A stretch of 64,000 bases of DNA from Streptomyces sp. NRRL B-1347 (lineage in GTDB: Bacteria; Actinomycetota; Actinomycetes; Streptomycetales; Streptomycetaceae): NCBI RefSeq assembly GCF_000720325.1, contig NZ_JOJM01000001.1:62001-126000 (forward strand), written 5' to 3'. Below the pieces are notes generated by a model. That model saw only the letters and a list, made by a program, of their open reading frames with translations. It did no database searches and was not told the origin of the DNA. The translations under genes were made by a program, and so were the position numbers. Positions 8,445 to 16,857 of the stretch are shown here, piece after piece (within the stretch, counting starts at the first letter, position 1; every line of letters starts with the position of its first letter).

Positions 8445-8477
8445 GCCCCGGCCCGAGGGGGGAGGCCGGGCCGGGGC
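8445..8477. terminator. Hairpin terminator between convergent genes
   Basis: Perfect 11-bp arms GCCCCGGCCCG (8445-8455) and CGGGCCGGGGC (8467-8477) flank an 11-base purine-rich loop, between the stop codons of the thioesterase and the convergent Gfo/Idh/MocA gene. There is no U-tract, as is usual in Streptomyces. It can serve both directions. Confidence 0.65.
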
Positions 8478-8487
8478 GTACCGGGGC

Positions 8488-9507
8488 TCAGGCCCCGGCG
8501 ATCTCCGCGAGCCGCACCACCCGGCGCTCGGCCCGCGACAGCTCGCACGCCTCGGCGATGCGCAGCGCGTGCAGCGCCTCCCGGCCGTCGCAGGGGTTGG
8601 CGAGCTCGCCGCGTACGACGTCGACGAACGCGGCGAGCTCCGCCTCGTACGCCGGGGCGAAGCGCTCGAGGAAGCCCGGCCACGGCTTGTCGGGCGCGCC
8701 GGGGCCGTCCGGCTCGGCGGAGGTGAGCGGGGTGCGGGCGTGCAGGCCGACCGCGATCTGGTCGGCCTCCCCGGCCAGCTCCATGCGGACGTCGTAGCCC
8801 GCGCCGTTGCAGCGCGTCGCCGTCGCCGTGGCCAGGGTGCCGTCGTCGAGGGTGAGGAGGACGGCCGCCGTGTCGACGTCGCCCGCCTCGCGGAACATCG
8901 CGGGACCGGCGTCGGACCCCGTCGCGTACACCTCGGTGACCTCGCGCCCCGTCACCCAGCGCAGGATGTCGAAGTCGTGCACGAGGCAGTCCCGGTACAG
9001 GCCGCCGGACAGCGGCAGATACGCGGCGGGCGGCGGCGCCGGGTCCGAGGTCGTCGCCCGTACGGTGTGCAGCCGCCCGAGCCTGCCCGAGCGCACGGCC
9101 GCGCGGGCCGCCGCGTACCCGGCGTCGAAGCGGCGCTGGAACCCCAGCTGAAGGATCGTTCCGGCGGACTCGACCTCGGTGAGCGCGGCGAGCGTGCCCG
9201 GCAGATCGAGCGCGATGGGCTTCTCGCAGAACACCGGGAGCCCGGCCCGCGCGCCCCGGGCGATCAGCTGGGCGTGCGCGGACGTCGCCGCCGTGATCAC
9301 CAGCGCGTCCACGCCGGACCCCGAGGCCCCGCCCGGGAACAGCGCGTCCACCGAGGGGGCCGCCGTCGCCCCGAGCCGCGCCGCGAGGTCCGCCGCCCGC
9401 GCGGCGTCCACGTCCGCGACGACGAGCGATTCCACCTCCGGACGGCGGGCGAGGGCCGCCGCGTGGAAGGTGCCGATACGTCCCGTTCCGATCAGTCCGA
9501 TGCGCAT
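8488..9507 (-). CDS. Gfo/Idh/MocA family oxidoreductase (inositol 2-dehydrogenase-like)
   Basis: About 339 residues. The N-terminal Rossmann fold reads MRIGLIGTGRIGTFHAAALA and contains the family motif FCEKPIALD near residue 95. The C-terminal domain has the substrate-site pattern GGLYRDCLVHDFDILRWVTG. This resembles IolG-type myo-inositol 2-dehydrogenases and related sugar dehydrogenases using NAD(P). The ATG at 9507 is preferred over a GTG three codons upstream because it lies at a better distance from the GAGGG ribosome site. It diverges from the GntR regulator at 9610 and lies beside a sugar ABC importer, suggesting oxidation of an imported polyol or sugar. The exact substrate is not determined. 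Confidence 0.88.
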   Translation of the reverse strand: MRIGLIGTGRIGTFHAAALARRPEVESLVVADVDAARAADLAARLGATAAPSVDALFPGGASGSGVDALVITAATSAHAQLIARGARAGLPVFCEKPIALDLPGTLAALTEVESAGTILQLGFQRRFDAGYAAARAAVRSGRLGRLHTVRATTSDPAPPPAAYLPLSGGLYRDCLVHDFDILRWVTGREVTEVYATGSDAGPAMFREAGDVDTAAVLLTLDDGTLATATATRCNGAGYDVRMELAGEADQIAVGLHARTPLTSAEPDGPGAPDKPWPGFLERFAPAYEAELAAFVDVVRGELANPCDGREALHALRIAEACELSRAERRVVRLAEIAGA

Positions 9508-9548
9508 GGGCCCCACCCTCGCGACGGACCCGCGCTCCTGTCAATGGT

Positions 9549-9560
9549 TTGTCCTGACAA
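9549..9560. promoter_or_regulatory. Candidate GntR-regulator operator, copy 1
   Basis: A perfect 12-bp inverted repeat TTGTC-CT-GACAA lies between the divergent dehydrogenase and GntR genes. On the minus strand it is followed by a TTGACA hexamer (9544-9539) that could be a -35 of the dehydrogenase promoter. A 10/12 match lies upstream of the ABC transporter promoter at 10425. Confidence 0.55.
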
Positions 9561-9609
9561 CAGAACTTCCGAACTTCCCGTCATCATCTCCCCGGACTAC
9601 GCTCGCTCC

Positions 9610-10398
9610 GTGACCGAACAAGGAGCAGCCAAAGCCGCGAAACCGGCCGTGGACCCCACCGTGGCCCTGCACCTCGGCGTCGACCGCAGCAGCCCGGTCC
9701 CGCTGTACTTCCAGCTGTCCCAGCAGCTGGAGGCGGCGATCGAGCGCGGCGCCCTGACGCCCGGAAGCCTGCTCGGCAACGAGATCGAGCTCGCCGGGCG
9801 GCTCGGCCTCTCCCGGCCCACCGTCCGCCAGGCCATCCAGTCGCTCGTCGACAAGGGCCTGCTCGTGCGCCGCCGGGGCGTCGGCACCCAGGTCGTGCAC
9901 AGCCAGGTCAAGCGCCCCCTCGAGCTCAGCAGCCTGTACGACGACCTGGAGGCCGCGGGCCAGCGCCCCGAGACCCGGGTCCTGCGCAACGTCGTCGAGC
10001 CCGCGTCCGCCGAGACCGCGGCCGCCCTCGGCGTGGCCGAGGGCAGCGACGTCCACCTGGTCGAGCGGCTGCGGCTCGCGCACGGCGAGCCCATGGCCCG
10101 GCTGCGCAACCACATCCCGGCCGGGCTGCTCCCCCTCGACACCGAACGCCTGGAGGCCACCGGCCTGTACCGCCTGATGCGGGCCGCGGGCATCACGCTG
10201 CACAGCGCCCGGCAGTCCGTGGGCGCCCGTGCCGCCGGGACCGAGGAGGCCGAGCTGCTCGCCGAGGAGGCGGGCGCGCCGGTGCTCACCATGCGGCGCA
10301 CGACCTTCGACGACACGGGCCGCGCGGTCGAGTACGGCTCGCACATCTACCGCGCCTCGCGGTACTCCTTCGAGTTCCAGCTGCTCGTGCGCCCCTGA
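9610..10398 (+). CDS. GntR-family transcriptional regulator (HutC subfamily)
   Basis: A 262-residue repressor-type regulator starting at a GTG. The winged helix-turn-helix lies at about residues 30-95 (VPLYFQLSQQLEAAIERGAL, LAGRLGLSRPTVRQAIQSLV, GLLVRRRGVGTQVV). A UTRA effector domain follows (LSSLYDDLEAAGQRPETRVL, then VHLVERLRLAHGEPMA and a C-terminal VEYGSHIYRASRYSFEFQ). UTRA domains bind small ligands such as sugars or phosphosugars. It sits between the dehydrogenase and the sugar importer, and palindromes of one type occur at both control regions, so it probably represses both until an inducer appears. Confidence 0.93.
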   Translation: MTEQGAAKAAKPAVDPTVALHLGVDRSSPVPLYFQLSQQLEAAIERGALTPGSLLGNEIELAGRLGLSRPTVRQAIQSLVDKGLLVRRRGVGTQVVHSQVKRPLELSSLYDDLEAAGQRPETRVLRNVVEPASAETAAALGVAEGSDVHLVERLRLAHGEPMARLRNHIPAGLLPLDTERLEATGLYRLMRAAGITLHSARQSVGARAAGTEEAELLAEEAGAPVLTMRRTTFDDTGRAVEYGSHIYRASRYSFEFQLLVRP

Positions 10399-10424
10399 CC
10401 TGGCCGGGCGCCACAGAAGTAAGA

Positions 10425-10436
10425 ATGTTCTGACAA
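10425..10436. promoter_or_regulatory. Candidate GntR-regulator operator, copy 2
   Basis: ATGTT-CT-GACAA matches the perfect palindrome at 9549-9560 in 10 of 12 positions. It sits five bases upstream of the -35 hexamer of the ABC importer promoter. Similarity extends on one side: GACAAA is followed a few bases later by CATTGAC here and on the minus strand of copy 1. Confidence 0.55.
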
Positions 10437-10441
10437 AGTCA

Positions 10442-10471
10442 TTGACGGTGGGCCGCGCCCCCGGCTACAAC
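10442..10471 (+). promoter_or_regulatory. Promoter of the sugar ABC importer operon
   Basis: TTGACG (10442-10447), an 18-base spacer and TACAAC (10466-10471) form a good vegetative-sigma-type promoter about 55 bases before the first binding-protein gene, directly downstream of the candidate operator. Confidence 0.6.
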
Positions 10472-10527
10472 TCCCTCCAGCCGCACAGGAGCGGCCGGGA
10501 GCAAGCCGGGAGAAGGGTGGCACCACC

Positions 10528-11526
10528 ATGCGTACAGCCCGCACGGCAGCAGCCGTCACAGCGGTCGTCGCGCTCGCGGCAGGCTGCAGCAGCTCCGGCG
10601 GCAAGAGCGGCGACGACGGCGCGGACGGCGAGGGCGGTGGCTTTGGCGGGCAGGCCGCGGGCACCCCGCGCCTGAAGATCGCGATGGTCACGCACTCCGG
10701 CGAGGGCGACACGTTCTGGGACATCGTGCAGAACGGCGCCAAGGCGGCCGCGAAGAAGGACAACGTGGAGTTCCTGTACTCCAGCGACAAGGAGGGCAAG
10801 GGCCAGGCCGAGCTCGTCCAGACCGCCATCGACAAGAAGGTCGACGGGATCGTCGTGACCCTCGCCAAGCCCCAGGCCATGCGAGCCGTGCTCGGCAAGG
10901 CGAAACAGGCGGGCATCCCCGTGGTCACGATCAACTCCGGCGGCGAGTTCTCCACGCGGTTCGGCGCGCTGAGCCACATCGGGCAGGACGAGGCCGTGGC
11001 GGGCGAGGCCGTCGGCGACGAGCTGAACGAGCGCGGCAGGAAGAAGGCCCTGTGTGTGATCCACGAGCAGGGCAACGTCTCCCTGGAGCAGCGCTGCGCG
11101 GGCGTGAAGAAGACCTTCCGGGGAGCGGTCGAGAACCTGAACGTCGACGGCACCAACCAGCCCGGCGCCCAGTCCTCGATCAGCGCGAAGCTCCAGGCCA
11201 CCAAGGGCATCGACGCGGTGGTCACGCTCGGCGCGCCGGTCGCGGCCGTCTCCGTTAAGGCCAAGGAGGACGCGGACAGCAAGGCCGAGATCGACACCTT
11301 CGACCTGAACGCCGAGGTCGTCCGCAGGCTCAAGGCGGGCGAGGTCGGCTTCGCCGTCGACCAGCAGCCCTACCTCCAGGGCTACCTCGCGATCGACGAA
11401 CTGTGGCTCTACAAAACCAACGCGAACGTCCTCGGCGGCGGCAAACCGGTCCTGACCGGGCCCGCCGTGGTCACCGAGAAGGACGTCCCGAAGCTGGCGA
11501 AGTTCACCGCCCGCGGTACCCGATGA
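10528..11526 (+). CDS. Sugar ABC transporter substrate-binding lipoprotein 1
   Basis: A 332-residue lipoprotein with lipobox ALAAGC at the end of an 18-residue signal (lipidated Cys20), then a Ser/Gly/Asp-rich tether and a periplasmic-binding-protein type 1 (RbsB-like) domain. Diagnostic stretches are [50 protein letters not shown], and a C-terminal [20 protein letters not shown]. It is tethered outside the membrane and delivers a sugar or polyol to the permease. The ATG follows a GAAGGGTGG site. The next gene encodes a close paralogue (roughly two-thirds identical by eye), separated by 161 bp containing a hairpin. Confidence 0.93.
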   Translation: MRTARTAAAVTAVVALAAGCSSSGGKSGDDGADGEGGGFGGQAAGTPRLKIAMVTHSGEGDTFWDIVQNGAKAAAKKDNVEFLYSSDKEGKGQAELVQTAIDKKVDGIVVTLAKPQAMRAVLGKAKQAGIPVVTINSGGEFSTRFGALSHIGQDEAVAGEAVGDELNERGRKKALCVIHEQGNVSLEQRCAGVKKTFRGAVENLNVDGTNQPGAQSSISAKLQATKGIDAVVTLGAPVAAVSVKAKEDADSKAEIDTFDLNAEVVRRLKAGEVGFAVDQQPYLQGYLAIDELWLYKTNANVLGGGKPVLTGPAVVTEKDVPKLAKFTARGTR

Positions 11527-11562
11527 CCATGCGGGGCGGCGGCGTGACCGATACTTGGGCGG

Positions 11563-11585
11563 CTGGGTCCGGTCACCGGGCCCAG
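11563..11585 (+). terminator. Intercistronic hairpin between the two binding-protein genes
   Basis: Arms CTGGGTCC (11563-11570) and GGGCCCAG (11578-11585) pair over eight base pairs, allowing one G-U, across a seven-base loop. It could partially terminate transcription or protect the upstream message, giving unequal amounts of the first binding protein and the downstream proteins. Confidence 0.4.
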
Positions 11586-11687
11586 CGGCACGAGAAGCAC
11601 GGCAGGACGCGGCACACTTTGCACACTGCGAACACGGCGATCTCGACAGGCACTGCAAGCACGGCACAGCAAGAAGGGCACGGCGAC

Positions 11688-12701
11688 GTGGCAAGGGTTC
11701 GGACGGGAGTACGTGCGGTGGGTGCCGTGCTGGTTGCGGTGCTCGGGGCGTCCCTCGTGGGATGCAGCAGCACCGGCGGCAAGCGCGCCGAGGACGCGCG
11801 CAAGGCGGCGCAGGCGTCGGGCAGGGCCGCGGTGGACACGCCGCGCTGGACCTTCGCGATGATCACCCACTCGGGCGACGGCGACACCTTCTGGGACATC
11901 GTCCAGAGCGGTGCCAAGCAGGCCGCCGTCAAGGACAACATCAAGTTCCTGTACTCGCACCACGACGAGGCGCAGCAGCAGGCCCAGCTCGTGGACGCGG
12001 CCATCGACAAGAAGGTCGACGGCATCATCGTCACGCTCGCCAAGCCGGACGCGATGAAGGCCGCCGTGGCCCGCGCCCGCAAGGCCGGCATCCCGGTGGT
12101 GACCGTGAACTCGGGCTCGGAGGAGTCCAAGGAGTTCGGCGCCCTGACCCACATCGGCCAGGACGAGACCATCGCGGGCGAGGCCGTCGGCGACGAGCTG
12201 AACAAGCGGGGCAAGAAGAAGGCCCTGTGCGTCCTGCACGAGCAGGGCAACGTCGGCCACGAGCAGCGCTGCGAGGGCGCCAAGAAGACCTTCAAGGGCG
12301 AGATGAAGAACCTGTACGTGGAGGGCACCAACATGCCCGACGTGCAGTCCGGTATCGAGGCCAAGCTCCAGGCCGACAAGGACATCGACGCGGTCGTCAC
12401 GCTCGGCGCCCCGTTCGCCGACACCGCGGTGAAGGCGAAGGAGGGCGCGGGCAGCAAGGCCGAGATCGACACCTTCGACCTGAACGAGAAGGTCGCGGGC
12501 GGCCTGAAGTCCGGCACGCTCGGCTTCGCCGTCGACCAGCAGCCCTACCTCCAGGGCTACGAGGCCGTGGACCTGCTGTGGCTCTACAAGTACAACGCCG
12601 ACGTCCTCGGCGGCGGCAAGCCGGTCCTCACCGGGCCGCAGATCGTCACCAAGGACCAGGCGGGCGAGCTCGAGGACTACGCGAAGCGGGGGACCCGATG
12701 A
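11688..12701 (+). CDS. Sugar ABC transporter substrate-binding lipoprotein 2 (paralogue)
   Basis: About 337 residues from a GTG nine bases after AGAAGGG. The signal peptide ends in lipobox SLVGC. The RbsB-like domain runs from [20 protein letters not shown] to VGFAVDQQ-like text near the C-terminus ([20 protein letters not shown]) and differs from binding protein 1 mainly by substitutions inside the ligand-binding lobes (for example [12 protein letters not shown] against FLYSSDKEGKGQ). Its stop overlaps the permease start (ATGA). Two binding proteins feeding one permease may broaden the substrates taken or separate affinities; this is inference. Confidence 0.93.
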   Translation: MARVRTGVRAVGAVLVAVLGASLVGCSSTGGKRAEDARKAAQASGRAAVDTPRWTFAMITHSGDGDTFWDIVQSGAKQAAVKDNIKFLYSHHDEAQQQAQLVDAAIDKKVDGIIVTLAKPDAMKAAVARARKAGIPVVTVNSGSEESKEFGALTHIGQDETIAGEAVGDELNKRGKKKALCVLHEQGNVGHEQRCEGAKKTFKGEMKNLYVEGTNMPDVQSGIEAKLQADKDIDAVVTLGAPFADTAVKAKEGAGSKAEIDTFDLNEKVAGGLKSGTLGFAVDQQPYLQGYEAVDLLWLYKYNADVLGGGKPVLTGPQIVTKDQAGELEDYAKRGTR

Positions 12702-13752
12702 GCGCGACCGCACCAGCACCGCACAAGCCCGCGAAGGCGGCGGACGAGCGCCTCCTGACGACCTCCCCCCTCAAGAAGCTCCTCGGCCGCCCCGAGCTGG
12801 GCTCGGTCGTCGGCGCCGTGGCCGTCTTCCTGTTCTTCGCGATCATCGCGGACAGCTTCCTGCAGGCCAACAGCATCGCCACGGTCCTGTACGCGTCCTC
12901 CACGATCGGCATCATGGCGGTCCCGGTGGCGCTGCTCATGATCGGCGGCGAGTTCGACCTGTCGGCGGGCGTCATGGTCACGACGTCCGCGCTGATCTCG
13001 TCGATGTTCAGCTACCAGATGACCGCGAACGTCTGGGTCGGCGTCGGCGTCTCGCTGCTCGCGACCCTCGCCATCGGCGTGTTCAACGGCGTCATGCTGA
13101 TCCGCACCGATCCGCCGAGCTTCATCATCACGCTCGGCACGTTCCTGATGCTGACCGGCGCGAACCTGGGCTTCACCAAGCTGATCAGCGACACCGTCTC
13201 CACCAAGTCGATCTCCGACATGGAGGGCTTCTCCTCCGCCAAGGACGTCTTCGCCTCGACGATCACCATCGGCGGCGTCGACTTCAAGATCACGATCGTC
13301 TGGTGGCTGGCGATGGTCGCGGTCGCCACCTGGATCCTGCTGCGCACCCGCGCGGGCAACTGGATCTTCGCGGTCGGCGGCGGCGAGCAGGCCGCCCGCG
13401 CGGTCGGCGTCCCCGTCGGCAGGACGAAGATCGGCCTCTACATGGGCGTCGCCTTCGGCGCCTGGGTCTCCGGCCAGCACCTGCTGTTCAACTACGACGT
13501 CGTCCAGTCGGGCGAGGGCGTCGGCAACGAGCTGATCTACATCATCGCGGCCGTCATCGGCGGCTGTCTGATCACCGGCGGCTACGGCTCGGCGGTCGGC
13601 GCCGCGGTCGGCGCGCTGATCTTCGGCATGACCAGCAAGGGCATCGTGTACGCCGAGTGGAACCCGGACTGGTTCAAGTTCTTCCTCGGAGCGATGCTGC
13701 TCCTCGCGACCCTGCTGAACGCCTGGGTCCGCAAGCGTGCGGAGGCGACGAA

Positions 13753-13756
<4 letters not shown>
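12698..13756 (+). CDS. Sugar ABC transporter permease (RbsC-like)
   Basis: A 352-residue integral membrane protein with about eight to ten hydrophobic helices. The conserved stretch [20 protein letters not shown] is the GGxDLSxG signature of the ribose/xylose/inositol permease family (BPD_transp_2), with Glu in place of the usual Ile/Leu. [25 protein letters not shown] matches the cytoplasmic loop that contacts the ATPase. It overlaps both neighbours by ATGA, so stoichiometric translation is expected. It probably works as a homodimer with the single ATPase encoded next. Confidence 0.93.
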
Positions 13757-14569
<813 letters not shown>

Positions 14570-14580
<11 letters not shown>

Positions 14581-14733
14581 GGGGCGCGGGGAACTGCGCG
14601 ACCAGCCACCACGAAGCCGCAGACGCAGCTGCCGAGTACCGAGCAGACGCGTCTGCGGCTTTTCGCGCGCTGAGCGCGCAGTTCCCCGTGCCCCCCAGGG
14701 GGCTCACCCAGGGCCCGGGCGGGGAAGCCCGGG
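14570..14733. repeat. Dispersed Streptomyces repeat forming nested hairpins
   Basis: Three nested or adjacent inverted repeats are visible. GCGCCCC/GGGGCGC (14570-14576 and 14581-14587) encloses the ATPase stop codon. The 20-base outer arms at 14581-14600 and 14675-14694 pair with one G-U. Perfect 12-bp inner arms AGCCGCAGACGC (14615-14626) and GCGTCTGCGGCT (14649-14660) lie inside them. A further hairpin CCCGGGC/GCCCGGG follows at 14714-14733. Positions 14581-14626 match 19177-19222 in about 40 of 46 bases. I recall this text between many Streptomyces genes. It should terminate the importer transcript. Confidence 0.7.
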
Positions 14734-14794
14734 GCGGCCGCGCCCCGGGTCCCCGTTGTGCGCGCCCCCGCGAGCGTGAGGCAGAATCGGCGCG

Positions 14795-15952
14795 ATGAGC
14801 ACCTACCGCGACCTCACGCACCGCGGCTCCGCACGAGCCACCGTTCTGCGGACCGTGGGCACGCGTGAGCGCCGTTCGCACCTGACGGCCCCCCGTGTCC
14901 CCACCGTCGGCATCGACATCGGCGGCACGAAGGTGATGGCGGGCGTCGTGGACGCCGACGGCAACATCCTGGAGACCCTGCGCACCGAGACGCCGGACAA
15001 GTCCAAGAGCCCCAAGGTCGTCGAGGACACCATCGTCGAGCTGGTCCTCGACCTGTCCGACCGGCACGACGTGCACGCCGTCGGCATCGGCGCCGCGGGC
15101 TGGGTCGACGCGGACCGCAACCGCGTCCTGTTCGCCCCGCACCTGTCGTGGCGCAACGAACCCCTCCGGGACCGCATCTCCGGGCGCCTCGCGGTGCCCG
15201 TCATGGTGGACAACGACGCGAACACCGCCGCGTGGGCCGAGTGGCGCTTCGGCGCGGGCCGCGGCGAGGACCACCTCGTCATGATCACCCTGGGCACCGG
15301 CATCGGCGGCGCGATCCTGGAGGACGGCCAGGTCAAGCGCGGCAAGTTCGGGGTCGCCGGCGAGTTCGGCCATATGCAGGTCGTGCCCGGCGGCCACCGC
15401 TGCCCGTGCGGCAACCGCGGCTGCTGGGAGCAGTACAGCTCCGGCAACGCGCTCGTCCGCGAGGCCCGCGAGCTGGCCGCCGCCGACTCCCCGGTCGCGT
15501 ACGGCATCATCGAGCGGGTCAAGGGCAACGTCCCCGACATCACCGGGCCGCTCATCACCGAGCTGGCCCGCGAGGGCGACGCCATGTGCGTCGAACTGCT
15601 CCAGGACATCGGCCAGTGGCTCGGCGTCGGCATCGCGAACCTCGCGGCGGCCCTCGACCCGTCCTGCTTCGTCATCGGCGGCGGCGTCAGCGCGGCCGAC
15701 GACCTGCTCATCGGCCCCGCCCGCGACGCCTTCCGCCGCCACCTCACCGGGCGCGGCTACCGCCCCGAGGCCCGCATCGCCCGCGCCCAGCTCGGCCCCG
15801 AGGCCGGCATGGTCGGCGCCGCCGACCTCGCCCGCCTGGTGGCCCGCCGCTTCCGCCGCGCCAACCGCCGCCGCGTCGAGCGCTACGAGCGGTACGAGCG
15901 CTACGCGGAGGCCCGCCGCGCCAACGACCGCACCGCCCAGGGAACCCAGTAG
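14795..15952 (+). CDS. ROK-family sugar kinase
   Basis: About 385 residues. The ATP-binding DxGxT motif (VGIDIGGTKVMAG) begins only at residue 38, after a basic N-terminal extension. The ROK signature continues with MVDNDANTAAWAEWRFGAGRG, ITLGTGIGGAI, and the zinc-binding site HRCPCGNRGCWEQYSSG. The C-terminus carries an Arg/Tyr-rich extension (RRVERYERYERYAEARR) beyond the usual fold. It phosphorylates a hexose with ATP; glucokinase is the best guess. It lies directly after the sugar importer but beyond a strong repeat hairpin, so it may have its own promoter (a CAGAAT hexamer seven bases before the ATG suggests a leaderless start). The start could lie further in. Confidence 0.88.
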   Translation: MSTYRDLTHRGSARATVLRTVGTRERRSHLTAPRVPTVGIDIGGTKVMAGVVDADGNILETLRTETPDKSKSPKVVEDTIVELVLDLSDRHDVHAVGIGAAGWVDADRNRVLFAPHLSWRNEPLRDRISGRLAVPVMVDNDANTAAWAEWRFGAGRGEDHLVMITLGTGIGGAILEDGQVKRGKFGVAGEFGHMQVVPGGHRCPCGNRGCWEQYSSGNALVREARELAAADSPVAYGIIERVKGNVPDITGPLITELAREGDAMCVELLQDIGQWLGVGIANLAAALDPSCFVIGGGVSAADDLLIGPARDAFRRHLTGRGYRPEARIARAQLGPEAGMVGAADLARLVARRFRRANRRRVERYERYERYAEARRANDRTAQGTQ

Positions 15953-16552
15953 ATGACCGTCCCCCGCCAGCCCTCGCCCCCGGACCTGCCCGGCCCTCCC
16001 GGCCCCGCGGACGGGGAGGCCCGCCCCGAGGGCCGCCGCCACATGATCCGCCGCCGCTGGCTCACCGCGACGATCATCGTGCTGCTCATCGGCGTCCCCG
16101 CGGGCTACCTCCTGATCTCCGCGAACCAGTCCCGCGACAGCGGCCGCGACAAGGAGAAGAAGTACTCCGCGACCGGCCTCACCGCGGGCTGGCCCTCCAA
16201 GGTCCAGCGCCGCCTGTACGACGTGCCGGTGCCGCCGTACTCCGCGGAGGTCGCCTACTACGAGACGAACAACTGGCGCACCAGCCGGCTGTACGTCCAG
16301 TTCCTCACCAGCAACGAGGGCCTGGAGAAGTTCCTCAAGGAGACCGGCACCAGCGCGAGCAAGCTCAAGAAGGACGACATCACCATCAGCAAGCGCGACC
16401 AGAACGTCGTCGGCTGGGAGTTCACGGGCCCCGGCCCCTGGTGGGGCGTGACCCACGACCAGGACAACCCGGCGCCCACCCAGGACATCGTGGTGAGCCG
16501 CGCCAACCCGAAGCACCCGATGGTCTACGTGGTCTCCGCGACGACGCCCTAA
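15953..16552 (+). CDS. Single-pass membrane protein, unknown function
   Basis: A 199-residue protein whose ATG immediately follows the stop of the ROK kinase, so it is almost certainly co-transcribed. A Pro-rich cytoplasmic N-terminus of about 35 residues is followed by one transmembrane helix (LTATIIVLLIGVPAGYLLI) and a hydrophilic extracytoplasmic domain rich in Lys, Tyr and Trp (AEVAYYETNNWRTSRLYVQF, VVGWEFTGPGPWWGV). No catalytic motif is recognisable. Similar proteins occur widely in Streptomyces as hypothetical proteins. The link to the sugar kinase is positional only. Confidence 0.75.
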   Translation: MTVPRQPSPPDLPGPPGPADGEARPEGRRHMIRRRWLTATIIVLLIGVPAGYLLISANQSRDSGRDKEKKYSATGLTAGWPSKVQRRLYDVPVPPYSAEVAYYETNNWRTSRLYVQFLTSNEGLEKFLKETGTSASKLKKDDITISKRDQNVVGWEFTGPGPWWGVTHDQDNPAPTQDIVVSRANPKHPMVYVVSATTP

Positions 16553-16560
16553 CCGATCAG

Positions 16561-16616
16561 GGCCCTACGGGGGCAGGGAGGTCCTACGGGGGCGGGGAGG
16601 TCCTACGGGGCAGGGA
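16561..16616. repeat. Three short tandem repeats (19/19/18 bp)
   Basis: Units beginning GGCCCTACGGGGGCAGGGA, GGTCCTACGGGGGCGGGGA and GGTCCTACGGGGCAGGGA lie head to tail just after the stop of the small membrane protein. They are nearly identical and purine-rich on the plus strand. Role unknown; slippage-prone spacer DNA is likely. Confidence 0.75.
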
Positions 16617-16650
16617 GAAAGAGGCCGTGGCGGGTTCCGCCGCGGCCTCG

Positions 16651-16656
16651 TAGCAT
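16651..16656 (+). promoter_or_regulatory. Candidate -10 element for a leaderless leader peptide
   Basis: TAGCAT lies six bases before the ATG at 16663, placing transcription start at or next to the start codon. The -35 region (around 16628) is a poor match. Confidence 0.45.
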
Positions 16657-16662
16657 GTCCCC

Positions 16663-16737
16663 ATGATCCTCGGCCGCGGCAGCTCCGCCACCGGTGCCCA
16701 CCGGGCCCGTGCGCTGCCTTCGCGCGGCTGTTGTTGA
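16663..16737 (+). CDS. Leaderless cysteine leader peptide (24 aa, ends Cys-Cys)
   Basis: A 24-codon reading frame, MILGRGSSATGAHRARALPS followed by RGCC, whose last two sense codons are TGT-TGT. It has no ribosome binding site but has TAGCAT six bases upstream, as expected for leaderless translation. It ends 120 bp before the sulfite-oxidase-like gene. Leaderless polycysteine small ORFs that act as cysteine-responsive attenuators of sulfur genes are known in mycobacteria, and the layout here is the same. A CGTACGCC/GGCGTACG hairpin (16768-16798) lies between the leader and the gene and could be the attenuating or antiterminating structure. Function is inferred from layout. Confidence 0.65.
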   Translation: MILGRGSSATGAHRARALPSRGCC

Positions 16738-16767
16738 TCGTCGAGCGCACCCCCGCCGAGCGACTCC

Positions 16768-16798
16768 CGTACGCCGTGTGACTTCCGTCCGGCGTACG
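16768..16798 (+). promoter_or_regulatory. Hairpin between Cys leader and molybdoenzyme gene
   Basis: Perfect arms CGTACGCC (16768-16775) and GGCGTACG (16791-16798) flank a 15-base loop. It is followed by two direct copies of CCTGTCACGCCG (16816-16827 and 16829-16840) and then the GGAAGG ribosome site of the next gene. It could be the switch structure for attenuation by the Cys leader. Confidence 0.4.
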
Positions 16799-16857
16799 CG
16801 CCCCGCCGCATCACTCCTGTCACGCCGCCCTGTCACGCCGCGCGGAAGGCCGCCCCC

